54,888 nucleotides of DNA from Cristatella mucedo. Taxonomy: Eukaryota; Bryozoa; Phylactolaemata; Cristatellidae. Position numbers and translations under genes: made by a program. A model generated the notes under the pieces. The model saw only the letters and a list, made by a program, of their open reading frames with translations. It did not search any database and had not been told where the DNA came from. Where the stretch lies: positions 1-54,888 of the forward strand of contig WPIO01000410.1 of assembly GCA_009760855.2 (NCBI GenBank). Reading direction: 5' to 3'. This document shows, in pieces, positions 1-9,490 of this stretch. How positions within the stretch are numbered: position 1 is the stretch's first letter; each line of letters starts with the position of its first letter.

Positions 1-48
1 AACTGGTGCAGCAGTTCAGGTGGGAAACACGGAAGGAGCCAAGATCCT
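1..48 (-). mobile_element. LINE A fragment, ORF2 C-terminal part
   Basis: Read on the minus strand this short piece resembles the LAPSYLAELLHQ part of the LINE A ORF2 C-terminus; the plus-strand motif ggtgcagcag is shared with the better copy near 46040. It is cut by the window edge and abuts repeat R at about 49. It is too short to place in a subfamily. Confidence 0.5.
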
Positions 49-290
49 ACCCGCGCCAAAGAGGCGGCCTCGGGCGACTCCTAGCGGGGTTTGGACCTTT
101 ACCTGATTTCTCCGTAATACCTAGGGTATTCCACGTGCTATCTTCGCTGTGACTATTATGAAGGTCCTCGGATATGCTAGACAAAACAGGACTTGCTTAG
201 CATAAGAGGCGATGTCGCCATTAGTCGATACTTTTCCGGCGGGCCTTGTCCTGCAGGTCAGCAACCCCAATGAGAAACTTACCTGCACCT
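49..290 (-). repeat. Repeat R, copy 1
   Basis: This stretch matches in the same orientation the sequence at 5990-6230 and, inverted, 4236-4450: shared blocks include cctcgggtgactcc-like, acctttacctga, gtattcc and aaaacaggac. It has no convincing ORF. Repeat R also occurs at about 15545-15725. Its nature is unknown; in all four places it lies next to LINE A sequence. Confidence 0.6.
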
Positions 291-800
291 GCAGTCGCAC
301 CATTCAAACTGCTCGGCTCAAAACCCTACAGACTCGTAAGTTAAAGGCGCTAAATTAGTACTGCTTGCGTTAGTAGCGTAACCCGCTGTAGCCCAGCACG
401 TTGTGAAACGGTCGTTGCCACGGCCTTAAACAAGGTCCAATTCAAATTCGAAGCGCCAGCGTTCGCCGGGACGGAAGCAAACGATAGAGACTATGAGCCA
501 CTTCATCGCCGCGCCCAGTGTGGCCGCCTCTAAAAGTCCACCTATTACATGTCCGCGCGCTAAAAACCAAGGGGTTACTTTCCGCGATCAGGTGGTCCAG
601 GAGAAGCTCGATGCATTTCTGCTTCACCCGAACCCTGAATGGCCTCATGTTCCAGTAGCTGTATTGCCGGGGAGACCACCCCACCGGGGTTGCCCTCATT
701 CTAATCAGTCCGTTCGCGTTCTGACAAGGTTGTTGTCGGGGTTGACCATATGTTGTTAATGCTAAGAGCGTTTGGGGCATAAAAATGTGCAGTTTCTCGT
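291..800. other. Unassigned sequence, no recognised gene
   Basis: Two overlapping antisense ORFs (493-759 plus, 442-780 minus) occur here, but neither protein shows a motif I recognise and they shadow each other. Base composition is a little richer in GC than the surroundings. The LINE A endonuclease remnant starts shortly after. Confidence 0.4.
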
Positions 801-1358
801 ATGGGTCATCGTTTGAATCGGTTGCATATCAGGTATCTTCATCAAAGACAATGCCTCTCACCGTTGCGAACATACCGGCCTCCATTCTGTCTTAAAACTG
901 CTTATAGAGGAGTTTTCAGAGTTCCATGCTAAAATATTTGTGTGTGACAGGTCGCTACTGATTGTTGGAGACTTCAATATTCACGTTGACAAACCCTAGC
1001 AACAGGATCTCGTGATCACTAAGGATGTCCTCCCCACTGACTTTGTGGTGTGGCCCACTGACCCTCTCAGATAATTGTTTCGGTCTCGTTTACTGTTCCT
1101 GCTCCCTCGCACGTGCAAGGCAATGTCGAATTTGCCAAACGACGTAACTTACAAAGCATTGACATGGACAAGTTTTTGAAATCTGTTTGTGATGCAGGCC
1201 TTCTTGATCTGCATTCAGACTCGACCGGCAGCCTCGATACCCTCACAGATGCGATGAACATGACACTCAGGAGTGCTCTTGACAAGCATGCTCCCGTTAG
1301 CTCTATCCGTGTTCAAAGTCGTCGAGATTGATTTCAATTTACAAAAAAACTCCTTAAG

Positions 1359-1931
1359 ATGCACCGTGTTAAGCGCAGGCTGGAACGTCGTTTCATGAAA
1401 TCGGGGTCTGAGGCAGACCTAGTCAATTTTAAAAAATTCCTTCGAGTTTACACCCGAAAGCTTAAAAAAGCCAGGGCTTCTTTTTTCATTAGAAAACTGA
1501 ATTCCTGCCAGTCGGACACTAAACAGATTTATACGACAGTAAACCATTTACTGGCCAATGCTGTCAGGTCTGACTCCCCAGATATTAAGTGCTCAGCAGA
1601 AAAGTTTTCAGCCTTCATTAATGAAAAAATTGTGCAGATTCGTGCCTCCATTAAGCCCCCTCCGACCAAAGCAATCACCGTTCCTCAACCTGTGACTTTT
1701 CTAAAAAGGTTCTCTGATGTTTCTGCCTGTGAAGTGGCTGCCTTAATAAGGTCTAGCAAAAAGAGCTCGTCTCCTGAAGACCCTATACCTTCATCTCTGA
1801 GGTCTTCACTTGCAGACCAACTTAGCCCTGCCATAACCAAGATTTGTAATGCTTCTTTGGGAAAAAAGGGGTCGTCCCTAAGTCCTTCAAATCGGCAATC
1901 GTTAGACCTATTCTTAAAAAGCCTGGATTAG
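1359..1931 (+). pseudogene. LINE A ORF2 linker between endonuclease and RT
   Basis: A 190-residue open stretch joins the endonuclease and RT parts of LINE A copy 1. The segment with IKPPPTKAI, VPQPVT and FSDVSA recurs at 41790-41960 (chimeric LINE), and the FSDVSA part recurs at about 6775-6800 (A2 copy), so it belongs to the element. The last dozen residues are out of frame: a shift near 1890 leads into [24 protein letters not shown], which opens the RT. There is no independent function to assign. Confidence 0.75.
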
Positions 1932-2610
1932 ACACAGAGGTCCTAGCAAACTATCGTCCAGTTTCCCTTCTTCCGTTCTTATCAAAGATTCTTGAAAAAA
2001 TTGTTGCTAAGCAGCTAGTTGAACATATTGAAAATAATGGAATGTCAGAAAAATTTCAATCGGGTTTCAAGAGGCAGCACTGTACTGAAACTGCTCTCCT
2101 CTGTGTTAACAATGACATTCTTCGCCGCAACGACGACGGGAATGTCACTGCCCTAGCTCTGCTAGATCTGTCTGCTGCCTTCGACACCATTGATCACGAA
2201 GTTCTGCTTGAACGACTGAGAGCAACGATCGGTCTGGCAGACGAAGCACTGGCGTGGTTTAAATCATACTTGTCTGATCGTGTTCAATCCGTGTCGTGTG
2301 GGGGTCAGGTCTCAGACATGAGAAGGGTCACCTGTGGAGTCCCTCAAGGGTCTGTACTTGGTCCCTTGCTGTTCTCCATTTATAAGCAACCTCTAGGAAA
2401 AGTGATTAAGGCCCATGGAATATGATATCACTTCTATGCTGACGATACTCTGTTGTATTTGTCATTTAAACCGTCGGAATCTGCTGCAGCAACTGAGAAA
2501 CTGAATGCTTGCCTTGCCGATATTCGATCCTGGATGTCGGAAACCTTCCTGAAATTAAATGACGATAAAACTGAACTGCTTCTCATGGGACACCCTAAGC
2601 GTGTGGCTTA
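1910..2610 (+). pseudogene. LINE A reverse transcriptase domain, broken
   Basis: The RT domain reads [35 protein letters not shown] (catalytic Asp), [20 protein letters not shown]-type (YADD at 2435-2446) and FLKLNDDKTELL. An in-frame TGA at 2423-2425 lies just before the YADD box, and near 2608 four bases are missing compared with the copy at 42800, which shifts the frame. The active site residues are otherwise present. In a working element this protein primes cDNA synthesis on nicked target DNA; here it cannot be made whole. Confidence 0.88.
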
Positions 2611-2846
2611 AAAGGCTTTGCTGTTCTAATAGGTGATGCCATTGTGCGACCTTCACCACGTGCTTGTAATCTAGGTGTCGTGTTCGACAGCTGCCTCAAT
2701 TTCAAAAGCTTCATTCAGAAGACTGCCTCTACAGCTAGCCATCACGTCCGATCCGATCCAAGATTAGAAGCTGTCTCCCCCAGCGGCTTGTAAAAAATTT
2801 AACTAGCTCTTTAGTTCTGTCTCGGCTTGATTATTGTAATTCCCTT

Positions 2847-3377
2847 TTGCCTGGGCTACCAAAGAAAGCTTTTATGCCACTACAGCGGACTATGAATATG
2901 GCTGCAAGGCTGGTCTTCAAGTCCCAGCGGTTCGAGCACGTGTCACCTTTGCTGAAAGAGCTAGGATGGTTGCCGGTTGAGCAGAGGATACAGAGCAAAG
3001 TTCTTACGCTGACCCACAAGGCCCGCCACGGCTTGGCTCCTTCGTACCTAGCTGAACTGCTGCATCAGTTTCAGCCTGTTCGCGCCCTCAGGTCCTGTGT
3101 GGACAATAAATTAGCTGTCCAATTCCTCCGCTTAAAGACAGTTGGCGACACAAGCTTTAGCTCTGCAGGTCCTAGACTATGGAACTCACTTCCACAATTC
3201 TTACGCAACGACATCTACTCTCCAACTGCCGACAATGGCACATCTTTTTTAGCGGTCCTACGTAATAGGTGTTCTAGAGCCACCGGATTCTCACAAACTC
3301 CGCCTGTTACTTTACCCCTCCATACTAATTCAAATCGAGGTTTACAGGAGATTTTGTGGTACTTTTTAACTAACTGA
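2847..3377 (+). pseudogene. LINE A ORF2 C-terminal domain
   Basis: A 176-residue open frame carries the conserved tail of CR1/L2/Rex1-type ORF2 proteins: AARLV, LLKELGWLPVEQRI, KARHGLAPSYLAELL and the RLWNSLP motif. The start codon given is only the first ATG after a frameshift, not a real initiation site. The frame closes in the 3' UTR, which carries a hairpin 100 bases further on. The role of this domain in retrotransposition is not known to me. Confidence 0.8.
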
Positions 3378-3476
3378 TACGTGCAAAGCACGCATCTCAA
3401 CGGATGAGCTCGTAAGAACACCTCACCTGGTTTTTCTTGTTTAACCCACAGGGTCTGATAGGTTGGGTGTCGTGGT

Positions 3477-3527
3477 TGCTGAAATGTTAAATGTATCGCT
3501 TGGCCCTATACATTTTAGATTTCAGCA
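3477..3527 (+). other. LINE A 3' UTR stem-loop
   Basis: The outer stem pairs tgctgaaat (3477-3485) with atttcagca (3519-3527). An inner stem pairs aaatgtat (3489-3496) with atacattt (3508-3515), leaving an 11-base loop. The outer stem is kept in the copies at about 6255-6310 and 19066-19120 even where the loop has changed. In LINEs of this kind a 3' structure often marks the RNA for the RT; that role is inferred here. Confidence 0.65.
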
Positions 3528-3545
3528 GAGGCATCTCTGAATAAG

Positions 3546-3889
3546 TTGCATTAAATCTCCTCAAGACTATGCCTATTACGGATATAATCTACTAATCCAT
3601 GTGTGAGTTGCTAGCCTTGTTTGAGGATTATTTCCTCGAGTTCCTCATCGTAATATTTACAGGTAATGCACCACCGTTTATTACTGAAAGTCTTAAACTT
3701 CGCATCGATGACTAGAGAATCGGGATAGCTCATTCATTTCTAAGGTTTCTCGAAAAAATTCAGATTGGTCTTAAAACTTCGTTGTGTGGCTAAACTTGGT
3801 GACTTTATTTGACATCCCACTACCGTAGGGAAGCCTGAGCCGCTGACCAAGTTTTCGAATGCTTGCTCTCCCCGATCAACAAAATGCCC
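3546..3889 (+). repeat. Block shared with 18700-19050, flank of LINE A
   Basis: No gene is visible. The stretch matches the minus strand of 18700-19050 at a diverged but collinear level (shared words: gctgacca, aatgcccgaatt, ttgctagc). It is therefore part of a duplicated unit rather than unique flanking DNA. It may be a longer LINE A 3' UTR or spacer DNA carried by a segmental duplication. Confidence 0.55.
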
Positions 3890-4232
3890 GAATTAGATTT
3901 CAGGTCGTAGGAAATCGTCGCCCAGTTTTGCATCTTTCTTTTGGACAGATGATCTTGATAAAGTTGATGCTAAGAAGCTTGCAGCTCAACTGAAAAAGTA
4001 TGAAATCAGAAATACTACAATCGGGATTGAAGCGACACCACTGCACAGACACTGCACACCTCGATATCCAATATAGCAGCCAACCAATCAACCGTATCCT
4101 ATGCAGCAACGACGATAGAATGTCACCCCCTCACCTTGCCGGGTCTGTAAGTAGCCATCTTGGAGGCTATTGATCACAATATTCTACTTGAACAATTAAG
4201 ATACACGATCGGTCTGCTAAACCATGCAGTGT
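3890..4232 (+). mobile_element. LINE A RT fragment, also paralogous empty site of the hAT element
   Basis: The fragment corresponds to the start of the LINE A RT, from the [12 protein letters not shown] region to about ATIGLADEA, and is heavily mutated. Words such as attgatcac, cttgaac and acgatcggtctg are preserved. Position 3969-3976 (gctaagaa) corresponds to the site where the paralogous fragment at 15730-15903/18626-18710 carries the hAT insertion. It ends abruptly where repeat R begins. Confidence 0.65.
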
Positions 4233-4235
4233 GAG

Positions 4236-4715
4236 TGCAGAAAGCCCGCCTGTAGATCTTGACTAAGGGCGACCTCGCATCTTATGTAATTAGGTCCGGT
4301 TTTGAGCAGCACTGCTAGGACAGCTCGGGAGAAGTCTCAGCAAAGATAATTGCGGAATACCAGAAGGTATCACGGAGAAGTCAGGTAAAGGTGTACACCG
4401 GACTCGGAGTCACCCGAGGCCCTGTGGGAGAAAGAGGCCTCCTGGGACATGGAGTGACGTGTGGTCCTTTACATGCAACACTGAAGTATCATACAGAAAG
4501 CCACTCCGATTTTCCTAGTGAAACTCGTCCGGGTAACATTTACTTTACGATAGCGGTTTTGGAGTTTCGGACGGAGATGCATACATAGGAACATTTAGAA
4601 CTTCCTATACGGACCCAGACGTGGATCTTATCTGGTATCTCAAGAGTACGTACTTGGTAATCGCCATCAAATTTCAGTTCTTCGTTTTACTCGATCTTCC
4701 TGATCATGTCAATTC
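4236..4715 (+). repeat. Repeat R, left arm of an inverted pair
   Basis: This 480-base arm is matched by the reverse complement of 5757-6230 over its whole length, from gagtgcagaaag at the outer end through gaataccagaaggtatca and gtttcggacggaga to the inner end near ttttactcgatctt. The ORF at 4391-4588 reflects this repeat and not a recognised gene. The pair could be two insertions facing each other or long inverted termini of one 2-kb element. Confidence 0.7.
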
Positions 4716-5756
4716 TACTGTGATCACAAGTGACGGACTCAAATACGTTTCATATTTGGCATAGCCCACGCCCAGCCTAACCTACATTTGCAGCGAACTT
4801 AGTAACCCGTTCCACTTAGTCGCACTCAAAAGCTGTCTTTAAAAATTCACTTCATATCTTGAATAGACCATATTCCAAACTATACTAAACTATAAAACGT
4901 TAATCCATGCATTTCCTTTGGCATATCAAACCGATGGATGCTACTTCACACGGCACTCATGTGTTGATTTCACCAGATCCTTTCGAATACAAGCAGTAAT
5001 GCAGTTAGGTTCTCATGGTAGGATTATCCGCTTTCCAGGTAACAATCATCACACGTTTACCAAACGTGTCCATGCGATAGATGCTAAAGGCCATCATTTT
5101 GAAACTAAGGAGACTCGTCAAGCCCGAGTTAGCTGAGGAATAATGTTTCTGTCTGAACGTCGAGCGGATTTTGATAGTGAGACCTGTAAAGTTAGCCTCT
5201 GACCAAACTCAGATGTTATCTACATCCTAAAGAAACTGATTAACATCCAGTCTGCGAAAGGTCGAAAGATATGAATTGCTTGAGATAAGTCTGCTTAGCA
5301 ACTCACTCATTCGAATGCACACCAAAACAAATCTGTGTCGAGCTACTCGGAGATGAAGCAGCTACCGTCATGATTTCCGAACGTGTGGCACCACTGATTT
5401 GGCAACCGCTGTTCCTCATTTGGTGACTATGAAAGCCCACCTTCGTGCGAGATTACATAGCCGCTCGGGGTCTGAGCACTCGCTCTTCATCACATGATTC
5501 GCGGGTTCAAGGCCGGCGACATCAGCAGGCAGCTCGGTGCTGTCCAGTGCAAGCAGGATTGGTGCCGAAATGTTACTTCCGGGCCCTATATAAATGGGGC
5601 TATTAAATCAGCTAACACAGTGGCCCATCTGTAATGCCATTAATCCGACGAGGAATTCGGGCGTGTTTGCCGGAGAGGTACATCTATAGAACAACATAAT
5701 ATTGACTAAGCTGGTTCCGATGATGACTGGTTGCTCATGGCCTCATGGTCTCATGC
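4716..5756. other. Spacer between the R arms; no recognised gene
   Basis: This kilobase lies between the two inverted R copies. Its part at about 4870-5240 resembles repeat S at 50480-50680 and 34110-34210. A 72-codon ORF at 4918-5136 has no motif I know. Near 5458-5514 there is a tRNA-like segment, listed separately, followed by a TATA-like tatataaat near 5588. I see no transposase. Confidence 0.4.
5458..5514 (+). repeat. tRNA-like segment, possible SINE head
   Basis: An A-box-like tagccgctcgg (5458-5468) is followed by a stretch resembling a tRNA anticodon arm and a strong B-box-like ggttcaaggcc (5504-5514). The box spacing is a bit over 40 bases. This is the layout of an RNA polymerase III promoter in a tRNA or tRNA-derived SINE. 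The acceptor stem does not pair convincingly, so a working tRNA is unlikely. Confidence 0.35.
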
Positions 5757-6230
5757 TACGAAGATCGAGTAAAATGAAGAGCTGAATTCGGAGGGCGATC
5801 GCCAAGTATGTACTCTGAGATACCAGATGTGGTCCACATAAGGTCCGCATAGGAAGTTCTAAATGTTCATATGTAAGTATCTCCGTCCGAAACTCCAAAA
5901 ACCGCTAAGGTAAAGTAAATGTTACCCAGACGAGTTTCCCTAGCAAATTAAGAGTTGCTTACTGTATGACAGTTTGGTGTAGCTCGTAAAGGACTGCACG
6001 TCACTCCATGTCCCACGAGGCCGCTTTCTCGCACTGGGCCTCGGGTGACTCCGAGCCCGGTGTAGACCTTTACCTGACTTCTCCTTGATACCTTCTGGTA
6101 TTCCGCAGTTATCTTTGCTGAGACTGCTCCCGAGCTGTCCTCACAGTGCCGCTTAAAACAGGACCTGATTAGCATAGGATGCACCGTCGCCATTATTCAA
6201 GACCTACCGGCGAACTTTCTGCACTCTCGC
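5757..6230 (-). repeat. Repeat R, right arm of the inverted pair
   Basis: This is the reverse complement partner of 4236-4715. Its outer end (ctttctgcactc) touches a minus-strand LINE A 3' end, while the left arm touches a plus-strand LINE A RT fragment. I find no target-site duplication around the pair. The ORF at 5948-6193 on the minus strand lies inside the repeat and resembles the ORF in the left arm only because of the DNA homology. Confidence 0.7.
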
Positions 6231-6234
6231 CCTA

Positions 6235-6535
6235 TAGTTAATAAAAGATGCCCCTGCTGAAATCAAAAGCTTATACGGCAAAGCGATACATATAGCATTT
6301 CAGCAACCAAGACACCCAAGTTATCAGACCCCAGTGGGTTAAATGAGAGAAACGAGGTGGGGTGTTCTCAGGTGCTCACCAGTTTAGACGGGCATTTCAA
6401 AAGTTTCAGTTAGTTAAAAAGTACCACAAAATCTCCCGATGACATCGATTCGATTTAGTGTGGAGGGGTAACTTAAAAGGCGGAGTTTATGAGAATCCGG
6501 TGCCTCTAGAACACCTATTACTACGAGTATTGCTG
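6235..6535 (-). mobile_element. LINE A 3' end, truncated
   Basis: On the minus strand this matches 3250-3545: the end of ORF2 (NRCSRATGF-like), the 3' UTR and the 3' hairpin with tgctgaaat/atttcagca. It abuts repeat R at its 3' side and the 200-base segment 6536-6732 at its 5' side. The same 5' neighbour occurs at 19346-19510, which suggests the junction was copied as one unit. Confidence 0.7.
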
Positions 6536-6732
6536 ATGCGTGCTACGCTGACATTTTCTGGCCTAGTGTGACTATCCATCCTCTTAAATGGTACATTTAC
6601 TTGTGGGCTATAGCCTGCAATGGATGTATCAAAGGTCAGAGTCCCAATACAAGTAAGTAACCTGCAGCACAACCAGTAGGTAGTTCGTGCAGCGGTGAGG
6701 ACATAACAGCTCTAGTAGCATGTACCTCACCA
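6536..6732 (-). repeat. Segment joined to LINE A 3' end, two copies in window
   Basis: On the minus strand the segment is collinear with 19346-19510; both share ctgcaggttactta and tttgayacatcc-like words and, when translated, a CRLLT, LTFDTS, SPQ pattern in the same frame. That frame runs on into the LINE A end. It may be the 5' part of a composite or SINE-like retroposon using the LINE A tail. I cannot assign a function. Confidence 0.45.
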
Positions 6733-8320
6733 TTAAGTTCCTAAAAGATTACCATTGCCTTCCTTCAAACATTTTCCGATGTTTCTGCAAGCGATGTGGC
6801 TACCTTGATAAGGTGCAGTAAAAAGAAAGCTCGTCTCCTGAAGACCCTGTACCGTCATCTCTGCGGTCTTCACTGGCAGACAAACTTAGCCCTGCCATAA
6901 CCAAGATTTTCAATGCTTTGTGGATAAAGGGCTCGTACCCAAATCCTTCAATTAGGCAATGATTAGAACGATACTTAAAAAGCCTACATTAGATACAGAA
7001 GTCCTTGATAACTATCGCCCAGTTTCCCTTCTTCCTTTTTTGTCAACGATTCTTAAACAATAGTCACTAAGCAGCTGGTAGCACATTTTGAAAAGAAAAA
7101 ACGTCAGAAACATTTAAATTGGTGTTTAAGAGGCAGCAATCCACTGAAACTGCTCTCCTCCGTGTTAACAATGGCGTTATATGTAGCAATGATGACGGGA
7201 ATGTCACTGCCATAGCTCTTCCAGATAATTCAGCTGCCTTTGACACCATTGATCACGACGTCCTACTTGAACGATTGAGAGCAACGATCGGTCTGGCGGA
7301 CGAGGCAATGACGTGGTTGAAATCGTAATTGTCAGATCGTATTCAATCCGTGCCGTGTAGGGATCAAGTCTCACCCATGAGAATGGTCACCTGTGGAGTC
7401 CATCAAGGGTACGCCCTCGGTCCCTTGCTGTTCTCCATTTATACTCAACCCCTGGGAAAAGTGATCAAGGCCTTTGGAATAGGATATCACTTTAATGCTG
7501 ACGATACTCAGGTGTATTTGTAATTCGAACCGTCAGAAAATGCTGCAGCAACTGATAAACTGAATGCTTGCCTTGCCAACATTACATTTACGATGTCGGA
7601 AAATTTCTTGAAAATTTATGAGAACAAGTTAAACTGCTGCTCATAGGACACCATATACGTGTAGCTGGATTAAAAGGCTTTGCTCTTCTACTAGGTCATG
7701 CTGTCGTGCGACCATCACTACGTGCTTGAAATTATTTAGGCGTGTTTTCAACTGCTGCCTAAATTTTAAAAGCTTCATTTAGAAAACTGCTTCTACAGCT
7801 TTCCATCACGTCCGATCCCTGACAAAGATTAAGAGCCGCCTTCCACAGTCTCACTGACTCACAAAGCCCACCACGACGTGGCTCCTCCTTACCTAGCTGA
7901 ACTGGTGCACCAGTTTCAGCCTACTTGTGAACTCAGATCCTGCGTGGACAATAAATTAGCTATTCTATTCTTTCGCTTAAATACCGTTAGCGACCGAAGC
8001 TTTAGCTCTGTAGGTCGTAGATTGTGGAACTCGCTTCCAAAATTCTTAAACAATGACAAGTACTCTCCCGCTACCGACGGTGGCTCATTCTTTTCAGCGG
8101 TCCTGAGCTTCTATTTCCATGCTACTAACTACCTCAACTGCTCTCTCCCGACTCTCCTACGCTTCTCACTGTCTCGTTGATGCGTGAGATGAAGTCTGTT
8201 GGCCGCGGAATGCGAAACGAATGCCGCTTAGGCTGTAAGTGTGCTGTGCAAAACTCTCCTGCATAGCACCCAGTTAGTTTTTTTGACTTTGTGGAATTAC
8301 AGATGGCGATAAATATTATG
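6733..8320 (+). mobile_element. LINE A2 copy 1, decayed
   Basis: A 5'-truncated LINE A relative begins in the linker (FSDVSASDVATLI-like), continues through an RT with several frameshifts ([22 protein letters not shown]; an in-frame stop at 7326-7328; YHFNADDTQVYL in place of YADD) and reaches the C-terminal RLWNSLP motif near 8020. After the ORF its 3' UTR differs from LINE A copy 1 and instead matches the minus strands of 39785-39970 and 45640-45910. The Y to N change in the YADD box would by itself disable the RT. Confidence 0.82.
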
Positions 8321-8814
8321 CATAACTTAATACTCAGTTGAACCATGGTGAGCAAGGCCTAATAAAACGAGTGTTAAGCGATACACTCCTCTAAATCTGA
8401 TTTGATTTTCAGACAAAAAGTCCAATAGTGCGGGTGCAAGCTACAATGAATTCTTATCGACTGTCCGATGACTGCCTGCTAGTAGATATTCGAGGAATGG
8501 CAGCATTGCAATTATCAGCATACAACTAGAGCTGTGAGTACGACTGAGCAAGATTACGACTTGGCTTGCACAGAGCCCGTGCGAAAACAGCACGTGCTCT
8601 GTCACAGACAAAAACACGAGAGGAATACCCAAAGACATTGAGAACAACGAGTTTTAGGGTATTTACTCTATATTAGCCTCTTTATTCCCCGCTCAGCATG
8701 CTTTCAGAGCGATCCAAAGTGAGACTCGTCTTTAGTTCTTCAGGGCATTGCTTCCAGCTGATTAATGAAGTGCTTTCTACCAACAGAGTTCCTGGTTGAC
8801 TTCTGTTAAGGTGT
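8321..8814. other. Unassigned, with a repeat shared with 19525-19655
   Basis: About 8345-8480 is similar to 19525-19655 in the same orientation (gttaag.gatac, tgcaagct, ttatc.act). A weaker resemblance seems to continue to about 8650. I see no coding signal; the ORF at 8441-8647 (-) is unrecognised. Confidence 0.4.
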
Positions 8815-9490
8815 GTCTGCACGCATTGAAAAACTAGCTTTATTTTATTGTTGCAGCTTAAACTGGAGAAAACACTGTGAGCTTACAGTGAATCCTACTG
8901 AGCAAGCTTTCAACTGACTGTAACCCCAGGATTAACGGCTAATCAAGCTATGACTTGATCTGTGTGATGGCCTAGTGAAGCTATAGTTTCATTAATTGCT
9001 CCTTGACGTTTAAACAGTTTCCAGAATTAGTCAAGTCTATACCAACGGTCTCTAGATGTTACGACAATCTCATGGGTACAGACAAGAAAACAAGCGCATG
9101 CTTTCACAAAGAATAAGACCATATGCATGCATCTGTTTCTCACAGAGTTTAGTCGGTCCTTGTGGTCTGTCTTTCAAGTGACAATGAGTGCCGATGCAAT
9201 GCATTCAGCCATAAGCCAATTTTGCGTGTTGACTCGGTGCATGTCACCTCTAACACCAAGCACTACTAGCGTGTCTTGCCAATTGCAGAATTGCCTTCCG
9301 AAAGAAGAATTTCTTGCGAACATAGCTTTCACATTGCTATACAGCGGTCACCTGTGAAGGCTTAACCCTTTGCTGTTTGACCATACAGCATAGGAATTTA
9401 CGGCCTTATGGTAATCTGAACGCCTACTGCTTAGGTCATCATCCGCCATGCCAGAGGTGGTCACTATTGATTCTCCGGGTGCTGGTAAAT
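8815..9490 (+). repeat. LINE B 5' region
   Basis: This segment recurs at 25070-24380 (-) and 34555-35375 (+). All three begin after a tgtctgca/tgtctca word, then share a pyrimidine-rich run ending in gcagcttaaa or tcagcttaaa, the words gtgagcttacagtgaatc and gtgttgaccctgtacatg-like, and (in two copies) a short frame starting MPEVVT. It probably holds the 5' UTR and any internal promoter of the element. No clear ORF1 is visible. Confidence 0.6.

Larger units (their letters stand above)
801..3545 (+). mobile_element. LINE A copy 1, CR1/L2/Rex1-like non-LTR retrotransposon, decayed
   Basis: This is the most complete LINE A copy. In order it shows an endonuclease remnant (SFESVAYQV near 810-840 and the APE motif GDFNIHVD near 968-992), a linker ORF (1359-1931), the reverse transcriptase (about 1910-2610), a conserved ORF2 C-terminal domain (2847-3377) and a 3' UTR that ends in a hairpin (3477-3527). 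The single ORF2 is split by several frameshifts and stops, so the copy is dead. The 5' end is unclear: nothing before about 800 reads as endonuclease. Beyond 3545 the sequence is still shared with 18626-19050, so the true element end is uncertain. The clade assignment rests on the RT motifs and the C-terminal pattern, which is typical of CR1/L2/Rex1 ORF2 proteins. Confidence 0.88.

Noticed and set aside
442-780. Pair of overlapping antisense ORFs (112 and 88 codons) as a possible gene
   Set aside because: Neither product has a recognisable motif, they overlap fully on opposite strands, and the area borders decayed LINE A sequence. I left it as unassigned.
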